From the NCBI RefSeq assembly GCF_003865375.1, contig NZ_RQVS01000012.1, positions 35,326 through 99,325 of the forward strand: a stretch of DNA of 64,000 nucleotides, read 5' to 3'. The first letter of the stretch is position 1. Every line of letters begins with the position of its first letter. Below the pieces are notes generated by a model. The model worked only from the letters and a program-made list of their open reading frames with translations, was not told the origin of the DNA and did not search any database. A program made the position numbers and the translations under genes. The DNA comes from Gulosibacter macacae (GTDB lineage: Bacteria; Actinomycetota; Actinomycetes; Actinomycetales; Microbacteriaceae). Positions 20,807-29,165 of the stretch are shown piece after piece.

Positions 20807-21520
20807 CTAGTACCAGCCGTTGCCCTGGTTGAACTTGAAGTCGTAGGCACCGCAGGGCGAGCCGTAGCGACCGTTCATGTAGTCAATCGCCCAGGCGAGC
20901 TGCGTGGCCGGGTTCGTCGCCCAGTCGGAACCGTGCGAGGCCATCTTGCTGCCGGGGAGGGCCTGCGGAATGCCGTAGGCGCCCGAAGAGGGGTTCTGGG
21001 CGTACGGGTTCCAGCCCGATTCCTGACCGATGATCGCTTCGAAGCAACCCCACTGGTCGCCCATGCCGCGGTCGGCGAGCATCTGCTGAGCAATGCCCTG
21101 GATCGAGCCCGGGTCGTAGCTGCCACCGGCCGGGTAGCTGTAGCCGCCACCGCCGCCTGACGAATCTGAGCTTGACTCGCCGCTGCTGTCTGACGAGCTC
21201 GTGGTAGCCGGGGCCGGCTCCGGAGTCGGCTCGGGCTCGAGTTCGAGCTCAACGCTCTCATCGCGGCTCGAGTTGACCGCGGAAGCGAGGTTGGCCTGGT
21301 AGCTCTGCGGCTGAGCCGCACTGATCTCTGCGACCGAAGGGAGCTCGGCCGCCGCAGCCGTGGCTCCGCCCGAGATCGTGGGCTGCACGATGGCGGCGAT
21401 AGCAAGACCGGCGACCATGCAGGTCGCGACCGAAGCGCCAATTGCCCGGTTACGACGAGCCGTCGCCAAAGCGGCCGGCTTCGATGCGCGGGTGGCGCCG
21501 GTGCGGAGCTGCTGAGTCAT
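20807..21520 (-). CDS. secreted transglycosylase-like (SLT/Rpf fold) protein
   Basis: Expected to cleave peptidoglycan outside the cell. A 237-residue precursor: basic N-terminus, a hydrophobic helix ('AIGASVATCMVAGLAIAAI') and a signal-peptide region, a Glu/Pro then Ser/Gly-rich linker (about 90-130), and a compact C-terminal lysozyme-like domain. The domain has the catalytic-type Glu in 'CFEAIIGQESGWNPYAQN', then SGAYGIPQALPG, and ends in 'YDFKFNQGNGWY', a common form in Microbacteriaceae. Two Cys (one in WGCFE, one in SPCGAYD) may form a disulfide. It has its own promoter and no clear operon partner. Confidence 0.88.
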   Translation of the reverse strand: MTQQLRTGATRASKPAALATARRNRAIGASVATCMVAGLAIAAIVQPTISGGATAAAAELPSVAEISAAQPQSYQANLASAVNSSRDESVELELEPEPTPEPAPATTSSSDSSGESSSDSSGGGGGYSYPAGGSYDPGSIQGIAQQMLADRGMGDQWGCFEAIIGQESGWNPYAQNPSSGAYGIPQALPGSKMASHGSDWATNPATQLAWAIDYMNGRYGSPCGAYDFKFNQGNGWY

Positions 21521-21556
21521 TCGGATGTCGCCTCTCGTCGGTGAACAACGTCACTA

Positions 21557-21585
21557 ACGATAACGGAATGGTCACAGAACAGCAA
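21557..21585 (-). promoter_or_regulatory. candidate promoter of the transglycosylase gene
   Basis: On the minus strand TTGCTG (-35) and TATCGT (-10) are separated by 17 nt; the latter fits TANNNT. Transcription would begin about 30 nt before the ATG. The remaining upstream DNA holds a GAACGGCC/GGCCGTTC inverted repeat near 21610-21635. Confidence 0.5.
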
Positions 21586-21683
21586 CGAACAGGTTATAAG
21601 TTTTCAGAGAACGGCCAGGAATGGCCGTTCCTGGGCGGGTCTTCGTCGCGTCTCGACCGTTACCAAACGACCGTCGTGACTAA

Positions 21684-22265
21684 CTAGCGAATAGCCAGCA
21701 TCACATCGACGAGCGCATCGATGAGGAGGTCAACCTGACCCTCTTCGTAGCCGCGACGCTTCGGCGCGAACGCGACACCGCGTGCCTCCCGAAGTGTCAT
21801 CGACGCTTTGCCGCGCAAGAACGCATCGACGCGATCGCAGAACTCATCGACCTCAGCAACTGAATAACCGCGCTGGAATGCCGTCACGCGCTGAAAACGA
21901 TCGCCAGCAGGACGCTGGATGCGCTTGAGCACTGCGCGAGCAGCATCCTTGGTTTCGGCGAGATAGGCGTCTTGGCCAAGCTGAGCGACCCGCTCCTCGC
22001 GCTCGCGCACGGCGACTGCATCCTCGAGCCGTTCGAGGGCGGCGTCGACGTGAGGTGCCGAATAGCCGCTCTTACGCATCGTGAACGCGGTGTGGCGGAT
22101 GCTCTTCGCCGTCAGACGCTTACCACCCGACCCGTTGTCGAAGTTCTCGTAGCGTTCACGAGCGACACGAAGCGCCCGGTCGACCTCTTCGGGGTCATAA
22201 CCGAACTCACCACGCGGTGCCTTGGGGAAGGGAGCTGGAGCAGTCACCTGTTCATTCTGCCCCAT
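21684..22265 (-). CDS. small protein of repeated DivIVA modules
   Basis: A 193-residue cytosolic protein that is almost entirely DivIVA-like modules. Four related units can be seen, each with an aromatic/Gly turn followed by a [VQ]D-containing helix: 'GEFGYDPEEVDRALRVA', 'RKSGYSAPHVDAALERLED', 'FQRGYSVAEVDEFCDRV' and 'KRRGYEEGQVDLLIDAL'. Several are preceded by an 'IR..AF' type element. There is no long coiled coil, unlike normal DivIVA. It starts 10 bp after cdsA, so it probably shares that transcript. It may bind membrane or partner proteins through the modules; the function is unknown. Confidence 0.85.
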   Translation of the reverse strand: MGQNEQVTAPAPFPKAPRGEFGYDPEEVDRALRVARERYENFDNGSGGKRLTAKSIRHTAFTMRKSGYSAPHVDAALERLEDAVAVREREERVAQLGQDAYLAETKDAARAVLKRIQRPAGDRFQRVTAFQRGYSVAEVDEFCDRVDAFLRGKASMTLREARGVAFAPKRRGYEEGQVDLLIDALVDVMLAIR

Positions 22266-22275
22266 GTGACGCGAT

Positions 22276-23325
22276 TCAGCCGAGTCGTTCGGCCAAGTGT
22301 TGCAGGGGCGTCGACCAGAAATAGAGCGCGAAGGCCATCGCGCCCGAAGGCAACATGGAATCGACGCGGTCGTAGAAGCCGCCGTGTCCGGGCAACCAAT
22401 TCGACATGTCCTTGATCTTGAGGTCGCGCTTCACCATCGATTCGGTGAGATCGCCCGCGACCGAGGTGATCGTAATCGCGACGCCCATGATGACGCCGAA
22501 CCACCAGGGCAACTCGAGAATGAAGACGCACACGAGCACCGCGCCGACGACAGCGGTGAAGCCGCCACCGATGATGCCTTCCCAGGTTTTGCCGGGGCTA
22601 ATGCGCGGGGCGAGTTTGGTGCGGCCGTAGCGCATCCCAAACACATAGGCACCGGTGTCGATGCAGATCACGACGATGATGAACGAGATCACCCAGTATT
22701 CGCCGAGTGGCTGCGCCGCGAGCATCGCGGTAAAGGAGCCGAGGAACGTGCCGTAGAACTGCACGAAGGCGCTCGAGGATGCGTCGAGTGCGAGCGACTG
22801 GCCGGTCATGCCCGAATTCGGCACGAGCCCCTCGAGTAGCCGCCAGAGCACGACGACGGCAAGGCCGGCGAGTAGCGCCGCCCACTGCCAGGCCGGCCCG
22901 AAATAGAACGCGACGGGCACCACAACGGCCGCGACGATCGCCGAAGGAACGCGCGGCACGTGACGACCCGACGAGCGCATCGCCGTCGCGAGCTCGACGA
23001 CGAGCACCACGACGAGCGCGGTCGCGAAAAGTACGAACCAGCGCTTGTCGATGAGCAGGCTCAGCAGGAGCAACCCACCGAGAAGCACCGCCATACCGAT
23101 GGCGCTACCGAGATTGCGGCCGCTACGCTCATTCACCTCGCGGTTGATGCGACGCACCTGTGCCGAGATGCGCGCGGCTTCGACTTCGAACGAGCGCGCC
23201 GCCGGACCGGCATCGGCTACCGGTGCAGAATTAGCCACCGGCGCCGCATCGGCAACAGGCTCGACGAAGCGCGGGGCGTCGATGTGATCGTCGCCCCGCG
23301 CTTCGTCATTACCGGTGTGGGTCAT
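22276..23325 (-). CDS. cdsA: phosphatidate cytidylyltransferase CdsA
   Basis: Makes CDP-diacylglycerol from phosphatidate and CTP, the branch point of phospholipid synthesis in the membrane. A polar tail of about 60 residues precedes eight or so hydrophobic helices. The family signature is at the C-terminus: 'GKTWEGIIGG', then 'AGDLTESMVKRDLKIKD' and 'LPGHGGFYDRVDS', which carry the metal-binding Asp residues. Length 349 is longer than average because of the polar tail. It follows frr on the same strand, the usual actinobacterial order frr-cdsA. Confidence 0.95.
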   Translation of the reverse strand: MTHTGNDEARGDDHIDAPRFVEPVADAAPVANSAPVADAGPAARSFEVEAARISAQVRRINREVNERSGRNLGSAIGMAVLLGGLLLLSLLIDKRWFVLFATALVVVLVVELATAMRSSGRHVPRVPSAIVAAVVVPVAFYFGPAWQWAALLAGLAVVVLWRLLEGLVPNSGMTGQSLALDASSSAFVQFYGTFLGSFTAMLAAQPLGEYWVISFIIVVICIDTGAYVFGMRYGRTKLAPRISPGKTWEGIIGGGFTAVVGAVLVCVFILELPWWFGVIMGVAITITSVAGDLTESMVKRDLKIKDMSNWLPGHGGFYDRVDSMLPSGAMAFALYFWSTPLQHLAERLG

Positions 23326-23368
23326 GATTCTCAGTGATCCTTGGCACTACCTCGGTAGCGCCACGAAC

Positions 23369-23923
23369 TCACACCTCGAGCAGGTCAGCTTCCTTGAGCT
23401 TGAGTGCTTCGTCGATGCGGTCGATGTACGACTTCGTGAGCTTGTCGAGTTCCTTCTCGGCGCGAGCCACGTCGTCTTCGCCGACCTCGCTCGTGAGTGC
23501 ATCGAGGTCGGTCTTCGACTTGCGGCGCACGTTACGCACGGCGATGCGCGAATCCTCGGCGCGGTCACGGGCAAGCTTCACGTACTCGAGACGACGCTCC
23601 TTGGTGAGCTCCGGCATGACGACACGGATGAGCTGCCCGTCGTTCGTCGGGTTCACACCGAGGTTCGGGTGGGCCGCGATGGCCTTCTCGATTTCCTTGA
23701 GTGCCGACTTGTCATAGGGCGTGATGACGAGCATCCGCGCCTCAGGCACCTGCAGCGAAGCGAGCTGACCCATGGGCGTGGGCGTGCCGTAGTAGTCGAC
23801 AAGGAGCTTGTCGAACAGGGCGGGGTTCGCACGACCGGTGCGAATGTTGCCGAACTCTTCGTGGGCGTGCTCGACGGCGCGCTCCATCTTTTCTTTGGTC
23901 TCGGCGAGTACCTCGGAGATCAC
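23369..23923 (-). CDS. frr: ribosome recycling factor
   Basis: Splits the post-termination ribosome together with EF-G. The 184-residue product is a standard RRF: N-terminal helix 'EKMERAVEHAHEEFGNIRTG', the conserved 'GRANPALFDKLLVDYYG' and the C-terminal helical hairpin. The GTG at 23923 is chosen because AAAGGAC lies just upstream and the resulting length equals the family norm (185); the ATG 11 codons earlier would add a non-conserved tail. It follows pyrH by about 60 bp. Confidence 0.97.
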   Translation of the reverse strand: MISEVLAETKEKMERAVEHAHEEFGNIRTGRANPALFDKLLVDYYGTPTPMGQLASLQVPEARMLVITPYDKSALKEIEKAIAAHPNLGVNPTNDGQLIRVVMPELTKERRLEYVKLARDRAEDSRIAVRNVRRKSKTDLDALTSEVGEDDVARAEKELDKLTKSYIDRIDEALKLKEADLLEV

Positions 23924-23980
23924 GGGTTGTCCTTTCGCTGCTGCGGATGCATTCATCCTACTCAGCAGTAACGTTCGTTT

Positions 23981-24709
23981 TTATCGCACCTGGTTCGAGA
24001 CCAGCGTGCCGATTTCGGCACCGCGCAGGGCCTTGTCAATGTTGCCGTCCGGGCTCATGCCGAACACTCGCATGTCCATCTTGTTGTCCATGCAGAGGCT
24101 GAAGGCCGTCGAGTCGACGACCTTGAGGCCGCGCTGCAACGCATCCTGGTAGTTGATTTCGTGGATGAGTTCGGCCGTCGGGTCGGTGTTCGGGTCGGCG
24201 GTGTAGACGCCGTCGACGCCGTTCTTCGCAACGAGCAGCACATCGGCGCGAATCTCGAGCGCGCGCTGTGCGGCCACGGTGTCGGTCGAGAAGTACGGCA
24301 AACCGGCGCCCGCCCCAAAGACGACAACGCGGCCCTTTTCCATGTGCCGCTCGGCACGCAGCGGAATGTAGGGCTCGGCAACCTGGCGCATTTCGATGGC
24401 CGACTGCACGCGCGCCGAGGCCCCAGCCTGCTCGAGGAAGTCCTGCAGTGCGAGCGCGTTCATCACGGTACCGAGCATGCCCATGTAGTCGGCGCGACCG
24501 CGGTCCATACCCGCGTTTGCGAGCTGGGCGCCGCGGAAGAAGTTGCCGCCGCCGACGACGACGGCAACCTCAACGGTCTGGGCCGCGTGCGCGATTTCAC
24601 GCGCGATGCTGGTGAGCACCTCGGGGTCTACGCCGAGTCGACCACCACCGAACGCCTCACCCGAGAGCTTGAGCAGAACCCGACGGGGCTTCGTGGTCGA
24701 TTCGGTCAT
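23981..24709 (-). CDS. pyrH: uridylate kinase (UMP kinase)
   Basis: Phosphorylates UMP to UDP in pyrimidine synthesis. The amino-acid-kinase fold is clear: '[11 protein letters not shown]' at the N-terminus, '[11 protein letters not shown]', '[17 protein letters not shown]' and the nucleotide loop '[16 protein letters not shown]'. Length 242 is typical. AAAGGAG precedes the ATG by 4-5 nt. A hairpin between tsf and pyrH suggests it is partly uncoupled from rpsB-tsf. Confidence 0.97.
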   Translation of the reverse strand: MTESTTKPRRVLLKLSGEAFGGGRLGVDPEVLTSIAREIAHAAQTVEVAVVVGGGNFFRGAQLANAGMDRGRADYMGMLGTVMNALALQDFLEQAGASARVQSAIEMRQVAEPYIPLRAERHMEKGRVVVFGAGAGLPYFSTDTVAAQRALEIRADVLLVAKNGVDGVYTADPNTDPTAELIHEINYQDALQRGLKVVDSTAFSLCMDNKMDMRVFGMSPDGNIDKALRGAEIGTLVSNQVR

Positions 24710-24772
24710 GACACTCCTTTAAGCGCGACGAATAGTTCGCTTCGAGCCTAGCGGGATGCAGCGCGGAAAGAA

Positions 24773-24807
24773 CCGAGGGGATGCGGGCCTGGCCCACATC
24801 CCCTCGG
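24773..24807 (-). terminator. intrinsic terminator after tsf
   Basis: CCGAGGGGATG pairs with CATCCCCTCGG around a GC-rich inner stem. In the minus direction it is followed by TTCTTTCC. It lies directly after the tsf stop and before pyrH. Confidence 0.75.
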
Positions 24808-24840
24808 ATGAATCACTCCGCACGTTGGTGCGACAGGTGA

Positions 24841-25695
24841 CTAATCTTCTTCAGCAGCCTCGACGCCCGCGCCAACCTTCAGGCGAGCAAAGTCGACGAC
24901 CTTGATGCCCTTCTGCTCAGCGATCTGCTTGATCGAGAACTTCGGGTCGCGCGCGTACTCCTGCTCGTTGAGCACGATCTGCTTGAAGAACGCACCGAGG
25001 CGGCCTTCAACGATCTTCGGCAGCGCGGCCTCGGGCTTGCCTTCGGCGCGGGTGATCTCTTCGACAACGCGACGCTCGGCGTCGATAACCGACTCCGGCA
25101 CCTCGTCGCGCTCCAGGTAGGAGGGGTTCGCGAAGGCGATGTGCTGGGCGATGCCGTGCGCGGTCTCCTCGTCGTCACCCTCGTAGCCGAGGATCACGCC
25201 GACCTGCGGGGGCAGGTCCTTCGAGGTGAGGTGCATGTAGATGTCGAACTTCTCGCCCTTGACGAGGCGAACGTTGCGCAGCTCGAACTTCTCACCGATC
25301 ACGGCGGCGACGTCCGAGATGAGCTGCTCGACGGTCTGGCCGCCTGCATCTGCGGCAAGTGCCTCGGCCGAGTTGCTCGCACCAGCGGCAGCCACGGGGT
25401 CGAGCACCTGGTTTGCGAGCTCGATGAACTTGTCGCCCTTGGCAACGAAGTCGGTCTCGCAGTTGAGCTCGATGATCGAGGCGGTGCCGTTGTCGTTCAC
25501 CTTGGCGGCGACGAGGCCCTCAGCGGCCGAACGGTCAGCGCGCTTGGCGTTGCCCTTGACACCCTTGAGGCGGAGCAGCTCAACAGCCTTCTCCATGTCG
25601 CCGTCGGCGTCCTCGAGTGCCTTCTTCGTGTCGCTCAGGCCGGTGCCGAGCTGCTCACGCAGCGCCTTGACGTCGGCGATCGTGAAGTTTGCCAT
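24841..25695 (-). CDS. tsf: translation elongation factor Ts
   Basis: Exchanges GDP for GTP on EF-Tu. The N-terminal UBA-like domain ('IADVKALREQLGTGLSDTKK') and the conserved 'ELNCETDFVAKGDKF' of the core are intact, and the C-terminal 'KSIKQIAEQKGI'-like segment is present as FSIKQIAEQKGI. Length 284 is normal. GGGAG lies 8 nt before the ATG. It is 60 bp downstream of rpsB, the near-universal rpsB-tsf pair. Confidence 0.98.
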   Translation of the reverse strand: MANFTIADVKALREQLGTGLSDTKKALEDADGDMEKAVELLRLKGVKGNAKRADRSAAEGLVAAKVNDNGTASIIELNCETDFVAKGDKFIELANQVLDPVAAAGASNSAEALAADAGGQTVEQLISDVAAVIGEKFELRNVRLVKGEKFDIYMHLTSKDLPPQVGVILGYEGDDEETAHGIAQHIAFANPSYLERDEVPESVIDAERRVVEEITRAEGKPEAALPKIVEGRLGAFFKQIVLNEQEYARDPKFSIKQIAEQKGIKVVDFARLKVGAGVEAAEED

Positions 25696-25755
25696 GTGAT
25701 GGTCTCCCTCTTCCGGAACGAATCCGGATACTTAGGCTTCGGTCTTGGGGTAGGA

Positions 25756-26646
25756 CTACTCAGCGTCAGCCGCGGCCACCGCGTCTGCGTTGTCGGCTTC
25801 GATCTCAGTCTTCTGCTCGACGAACTCAGTCTCGGGGGCTTCGGTTGCGGTCTCCTGAGCGACTTCGGCAACCTCAGCGGGCTTTTCGCCCTGCTTGAGG
25901 AGCTCGAGCTCCCACTCTGCGAGCGGCTCAGCAGCCTGGGCGGCCTCGCCCGGCTTCTGGTGGCGCTGCATGAGGCCCTCAGCGGCGGCGTCGGCCACGA
26001 TGCGGGTGAGGAGTGCCACCGAACGGATCGCGTCGTCGTTGCCCGGAATCGGGAAGTCAACGTCGTCGGGGTCGCAGTTGGTGTCGAGGATGGCGATCAC
26101 TGGGATGCCAAGCTTCTTCGCCTCGTCGATCGCGAGGTGCTCCTTGTTGGTGTCAACGACCCAGAGCGCCGAAGGGGTGCGGCCCATGTTGCGGATACCA
26201 CCGAGGGTGTTCTCGAGCTTGTCGCGCTCGCGACGCTGGATGAGCAGTTCCTTCTTGGTGTAGCCCTGCGTGGTGTCCTCGAAGTCGACCATGTCGAGTT
26301 CCTTTAGTCGGTTGAGGCGCTTCTGCACGGTCTGGAAGTTCGTGAGCAGGCCACCGAGCCAACGCTGGTTCACGTAGGGCTGGCCGACGCGCGTCGCCTG
26401 CTCGGCGATGGCTTCCTGGGCCTGCTTCTTGGTGCCAACGAAGAGGATGGTGCCGCCGTGGGCGACGGTTTCCTTGACGAAGTCGTAGGCCTTGTCGATG
26501 AAGGCAAGCGACTGCTGCAGGTCAAGGATGTAGATGCCCGAACGCTCCGTGAAAATGAAGCGCTTCATCTTCGGGTTCCAGCGGCGGGTCTGGTGACCGA
26601 AGTGGACACCGGCGTCAAGAAGCTGACGCATCGAAACGACTGCCAT
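25756..26646 (-). CDS. rpsB: 30S ribosomal protein S2
   Basis: Small-subunit protein. The sequence '[20 protein letters not shown]' and the later '[14 protein letters not shown]' type motif (here [13 protein letters not shown]) define S2. The C-terminus is extended by an acidic Ala/Glu tail of about 55 residues, common in actinobacteria; the total is 296 residues. The ATG at 26646 has AGGAG 8 nt upstream; an in-frame ATG 35 codons earlier would add a non-conserved leader. Confidence 0.98.
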   Translation of the reverse strand: MAVVSMRQLLDAGVHFGHQTRRWNPKMKRFIFTERSGIYILDLQQSLAFIDKAYDFVKETVAHGGTILFVGTKKQAQEAIAEQATRVGQPYVNQRWLGGLLTNFQTVQKRLNRLKELDMVDFEDTTQGYTKKELLIQRRERDKLENTLGGIRNMGRTPSALWVVDTNKEHLAIDEAKKLGIPVIAILDTNCDPDDVDFPIPGNDDAIRSVALLTRIVADAAAEGLMQRHQKPGEAAQAAEPLAEWELELLKQGEKPAEVAEVAQETATEAPETEFVEQKTEIEADNADAVAAADAE

Positions 26647-26828
26647 GGTCGTATCTCCTAGAGTTGGGCGCGCCGGGGCGCGCATTGCGGTTGTTATCGC
26701 CGGCGGGTTGGCCGGTGATCCTGGCGCCCTATTCGTGCATCCGCCCGGCAACTTGCGTTGCTGGGACCGTCGGATGTCGAGCCTTATGGGCGCGCGAAGT
26801 CAGCTCGCCAAAGCGAACTGCGTCCCAC

Positions 26829-26857
26829 AGTCTACGCGTACCTGCGCCGCTGGGAAA
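26829..26857 (-). promoter_or_regulatory. candidate rpsB promoter
   Basis: On the minus strand TTTCCC (-35) and TAGACT (-10) are 17 nt apart; TAGACT fits the TANNNT consensus well, the -35 poorly. The implied leader of about 175 nt fits a regulated ribosomal protein gene. Confidence 0.45.
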
Positions 26858-26893
26858 GCCGCGGCACTTCGGATGTGGTCTCTACCGCAGGGG

Positions 26894-26917
26894 CTGTGGA
26901 ATTTGATTGATCCACAG
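26894..26917 (+). promoter_or_regulatory. CTGTGGA-N10-TCCACAG element upstream of the M23 gene
   Basis: A perfect 7-bp inverted repeat with a 10-nt AT-rich centre, ending 50 nt before the M23 start. The same element, with nearly the same centre and the same orientation to the downstream gene, stands before yraN and (one mismatch) before the GNAT gene. The half sites resemble DnaA boxes (TTATCCACA). A shared operator is inferred. Confidence 0.55.
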
Positions 26918-26967
26918 GGTCACGATTTTCCGGGCGAGATTTCGCGCGCGGGCGTCACCCTGGCCGC

Positions 26968-27510
26968 ATGTACCGACCCGACCGACTCAAAGCGGCGCTG
27001 CTTGCCGCCCTGCTCGTGGTGCTCGTGCCGATTCCGATGCCAGTGGCCACCGCGGATGCTTCGCCGGTAGTCGCGCAGACGTCGTCGGCCGACGTCGCGC
27101 AGCCGCGCTGGACCTGGCCACTCACGCCGGTACCGGCGGTGACGCGGCCATTTGATCTGCCGCATCCCTATGCCGCCGGTCACCGCGGCATTGATTTGGA
27201 TGCTGTCGCCGGCGCGGTCGTGTTCGCGCCCGAAGACGGCGTGGTGCGTTTTGCGGGCTGGGTGGTCGACCGCCCAGTTCTTTCGTTGCAGCACGCGGAT
27301 GGCCTCATCTCGACCTACGAGCCCGTGGTCACGACGCTCGCCGTCGGCACCGTGGTCGCGCGCGGCGACGTGATCGGCACGCTCGATTCCGCAGTGGCCC
27401 ACGCGCCAGCGGGTGGCCTGCACCTTGGCGCCCGCATTGGTGACGCCTATGTCGATCCGCTGGCACTACTCGGCCTCGTGCCGAGGGCGGTGCTGCTGCC
27501 GCTCGGATGA
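26968..27510 (+). CDS. secreted M23-family peptidase-like protein
   Basis: A 180-residue exported protein with an N-terminal signal peptide ('LKAALLAALLVVLVPIPMPV ... TADA') and one LytM/M23 domain. The metal ligands of the first motif are present in HRGIDLDA. The usual HxH near the C-terminus reads 'GGLHLGARIG', so the first His of the pair is Gly, and activity as an endopeptidase is uncertain. Actinobacterial genomes usually have such a gene beside rpsB. No Shine-Dalgarno is visible; CACCCT 6 nt before the ATG could be a weak leaderless -10. A surface-protein gene follows 49 bp later. Confidence 0.85.
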   Translation: MYRPDRLKAALLAALLVVLVPIPMPVATADASPVVAQTSSADVAQPRWTWPLTPVPAVTRPFDLPHPYAAGHRGIDLDAVAGAVVFAPEDGVVRFAGWVVDRPVLSLQHADGLISTYEPVVTTLAVGTVVARGDVIGTLDSAVAHAPAGGLHLGARIGDAYVDPLALLGLVPRAVLLPLG

Positions 27511-27559
27511 TCCCTACCTTCTCTTCCCCGCTTTTCTCGACTGATTGAAAGGACCCCGC

Positions 27560-29107
27560 ATGCCCTCGTTCCCCAGCACCTCTCGTCGCACGCACTGGCG
27601 GGTGGTGACCGCGATCGCGGTCGCCGCGCTCCTCACTACTCTCCTGCTCTTTCTCGGCGGCACGTCCGCTCGCGCCGCCGAAGCCGGACCTGGCTTCTCC
27701 CCAAACGGCCAGGCCAACTCGTTTGTTGGCGCCATGTCGTTCGACGGCAGCAATGCCTACTGCATTGAGCTCACCAAAGACTCCCCCATCGGTGCACCGA
27801 CGGTGCCGCTCTCGGCAGAGGCACCGATGCCCACCCAACTCGCCGCACTCTCGGCCAACGACCGAGCCCGCCTGAATTGGGCAATCTCAACGACTGGTGC
27901 TTCGGCCAACCCGGTCGACGCTGCCGCAACTGCGATCTACGTGTGGTGGCTCGCTGACCCCGCGGGATTCGTCTTGCGGGACCGCAATGATGAGCACTAT
28001 CTCGGGCTCATCCCTGCCGCCGATCGCACGGCGGTGCGCGATCGATTGGCAGCGTTGCGGTCGGGCGCGGCCGCGATTACGGCCGCGTCGGCACCAGCTG
28101 CCGTAAGTATTGAACTTGTCGAGGATGCACGCGGGCTCACGCTTCGCCTCGGTGAAGTAGCTGCCGGGTCGCATGCGATCGTGCAAGTACGTGGCGGCAC
28201 GATGCTTGGCGAGCGGGTGGCCGATGGCCCCGTAGTTGTAAGCGGCGCCGCGGTGAATGGCCAACGTTTGGCTCCAGTGGACACAGTCGAGATGTTGCTG
28301 CCAGCGGGCAGTGCTCGCGAGTTTGCGGTGTCACGCGAGTCGGGCCTTGCCTTTGACGTCACGGTAACCGTGCAATTGACCGACGGCGCGTGGAGTCCGG
28401 ATTTGCGCGTACTCGTGACCGAGGGGCGGCAATTGCTTATTCAGTCGTCAGTGCCGACAGATGCGGTCTCGCAGGCGCGCTTTGCGCCGGTTGTGATCGA
28501 GGATGCACCGCCGGTGCCTTCGGCAACGCCGGATGCGCCAGCTTCGCCCGAGCCGACTCGCACGCCGGTGCCGGAGCCGACCGTGACGCCCGAGCCGACG
28601 GACACACCTGCGCCGACTGACACGGCGAAGCCGACGGTCAGCCCGGAGCCGAGTGCCCCTGCCGAGCCAGTGTCGACTCCGAAACCGGAGCCCACGACTA
28701 CTCCGGAACCGGGTGCTACGCCCGAATCGGCACCAACGACCGAGCCAGAACCGAAGGTCGACGTTGAGTCGGAGCCGGAGCCCCATGCTGAGCCGAAGCC
28801 GAATGCCGAGCCGCCAGCGGCCGAGGCGGAGTCACCGGCGCCGACACCTACTTCGACACCCGCATCCACACCGCCGGCGGTGACCGCACCGAAGCCGAGC
28901 ACGTCGGCACCAGCGCGACCCACCGCATCCGAGTCGCCGACTGCCGCGCCGACAGTGGCGCCTGAGCTGGCGTCGACGGGCGCGCTCTTCGACCCAGTCA
29001 CCCTCCTCGTTCCGCTGGGACTCTCGGTGGTACTCCTCGCCGCCGGCGGCTGGGCGATGACACGCTCAAAGCGGGTGCTCCGCGACGACATCGAGTCGAG
29101 CTGGTAG
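27560..29107 (+). CDS. LAXTG-anchored cell-surface protein with Pro/Thr/Glu-rich stalk
   Basis: A 515-residue wall-anchored protein. It has a signal peptide ('VVTAIAVAALLTTLLLFLGG', then ARA-AEA), a globular domain of about 270 residues, a stalk (about 315-465) of PEPT/EPSAPAEP-like repeats, the pentapeptide LASTG at 470-474, a hydrophobic helix and the basic tail TRSKR. LAXTG is the signal of class E sortases of high-GC Gram-positives. The globular domain begins like a thioester (TQXA) adhesin domain, with Cys in 'NAYCIELTKDSP' and a later 'ATAIYVWWLADP', but the expected Gln is absent. GAAAGG lies 7 nt before the ATG chosen. No sortase gene is in the window. Confidence 0.82.
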   Translation: MPSFPSTSRRTHWRVVTAIAVAALLTTLLLFLGGTSARAAEAGPGFSPNGQANSFVGAMSFDGSNAYCIELTKDSPIGAPTVPLSAEAPMPTQLAALSANDRARLNWAISTTGASANPVDAAATAIYVWWLADPAGFVLRDRNDEHYLGLIPAADRTAVRDRLAALRSGAAAITAASAPAAVSIELVEDARGLTLRLGEVAAGSHAIVQVRGGTMLGERVADGPVVVSGAAVNGQRLAPVDTVEMLLPAGSAREFAVSRESGLAFDVTVTVQLTDGAWSPDLRVLVTEGRQLLIQSSVPTDAVSQARFAPVVIEDAPPVPSATPDAPASPEPTRTPVPEPTVTPEPTDTPAPTDTAKPTVSPEPSAPAEPVSTPKPEPTTTPEPGATPESAPTTEPEPKVDVESEPEPHAEPKPNAEPPAAEAESPAPTPTSTPASTPPAVTAPKPSTSAPARPTASESPTAAPTVAPELASTGALFDPVTLLVPLGLSVVLLAAGGWAMTRSKRVLRDDIESSW

Positions 29108-29123
29108 ACGATCTGCACGCTTG

Positions 29124-29165
29124 CGGCCGCGATGCATCCCTCGTTGCTGGGGTGCACCGCGGCCG
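29124..29165. terminator. bidirectional terminator, surface-protein gene / xerC
   Basis: CGGCCGCG and CGCGGCCG form the outer stem and TGCA/TGCA with CCC/GGG continue it. It fills the gap between two convergent genes and ends immediately before the xerC stop codon. Confidence 0.65.

Larger units (their letters stand above)
26647..26967. other. 321-bp divergent intergenic region, rpsB / M23 peptidase
   Basis: No gene is supported here. The left part is the rpsB leader, with GC-rich inverted segments that could take part in S2 autoregulation. The middle holds the candidate rpsB promoter, and the right part a CTGTGGA/TCCACAG palindrome in front of the M23 gene. Confidence 0.6.

Noticed and set aside
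21521..21683. c-di-AMP riboswitch upstream of the transglycosylase gene, as found before many rpf genes
   Set aside because: The predicted leader is only about 30 nt and the conserved ydaO elements are absent.
26894..26917. Replication origin signalled by DnaA-like half sites
   Set aside because: Only isolated inverted pairs occur, with no cluster of boxes, no AT-rich unwinding region and no dnaA/dnaN neighbours.
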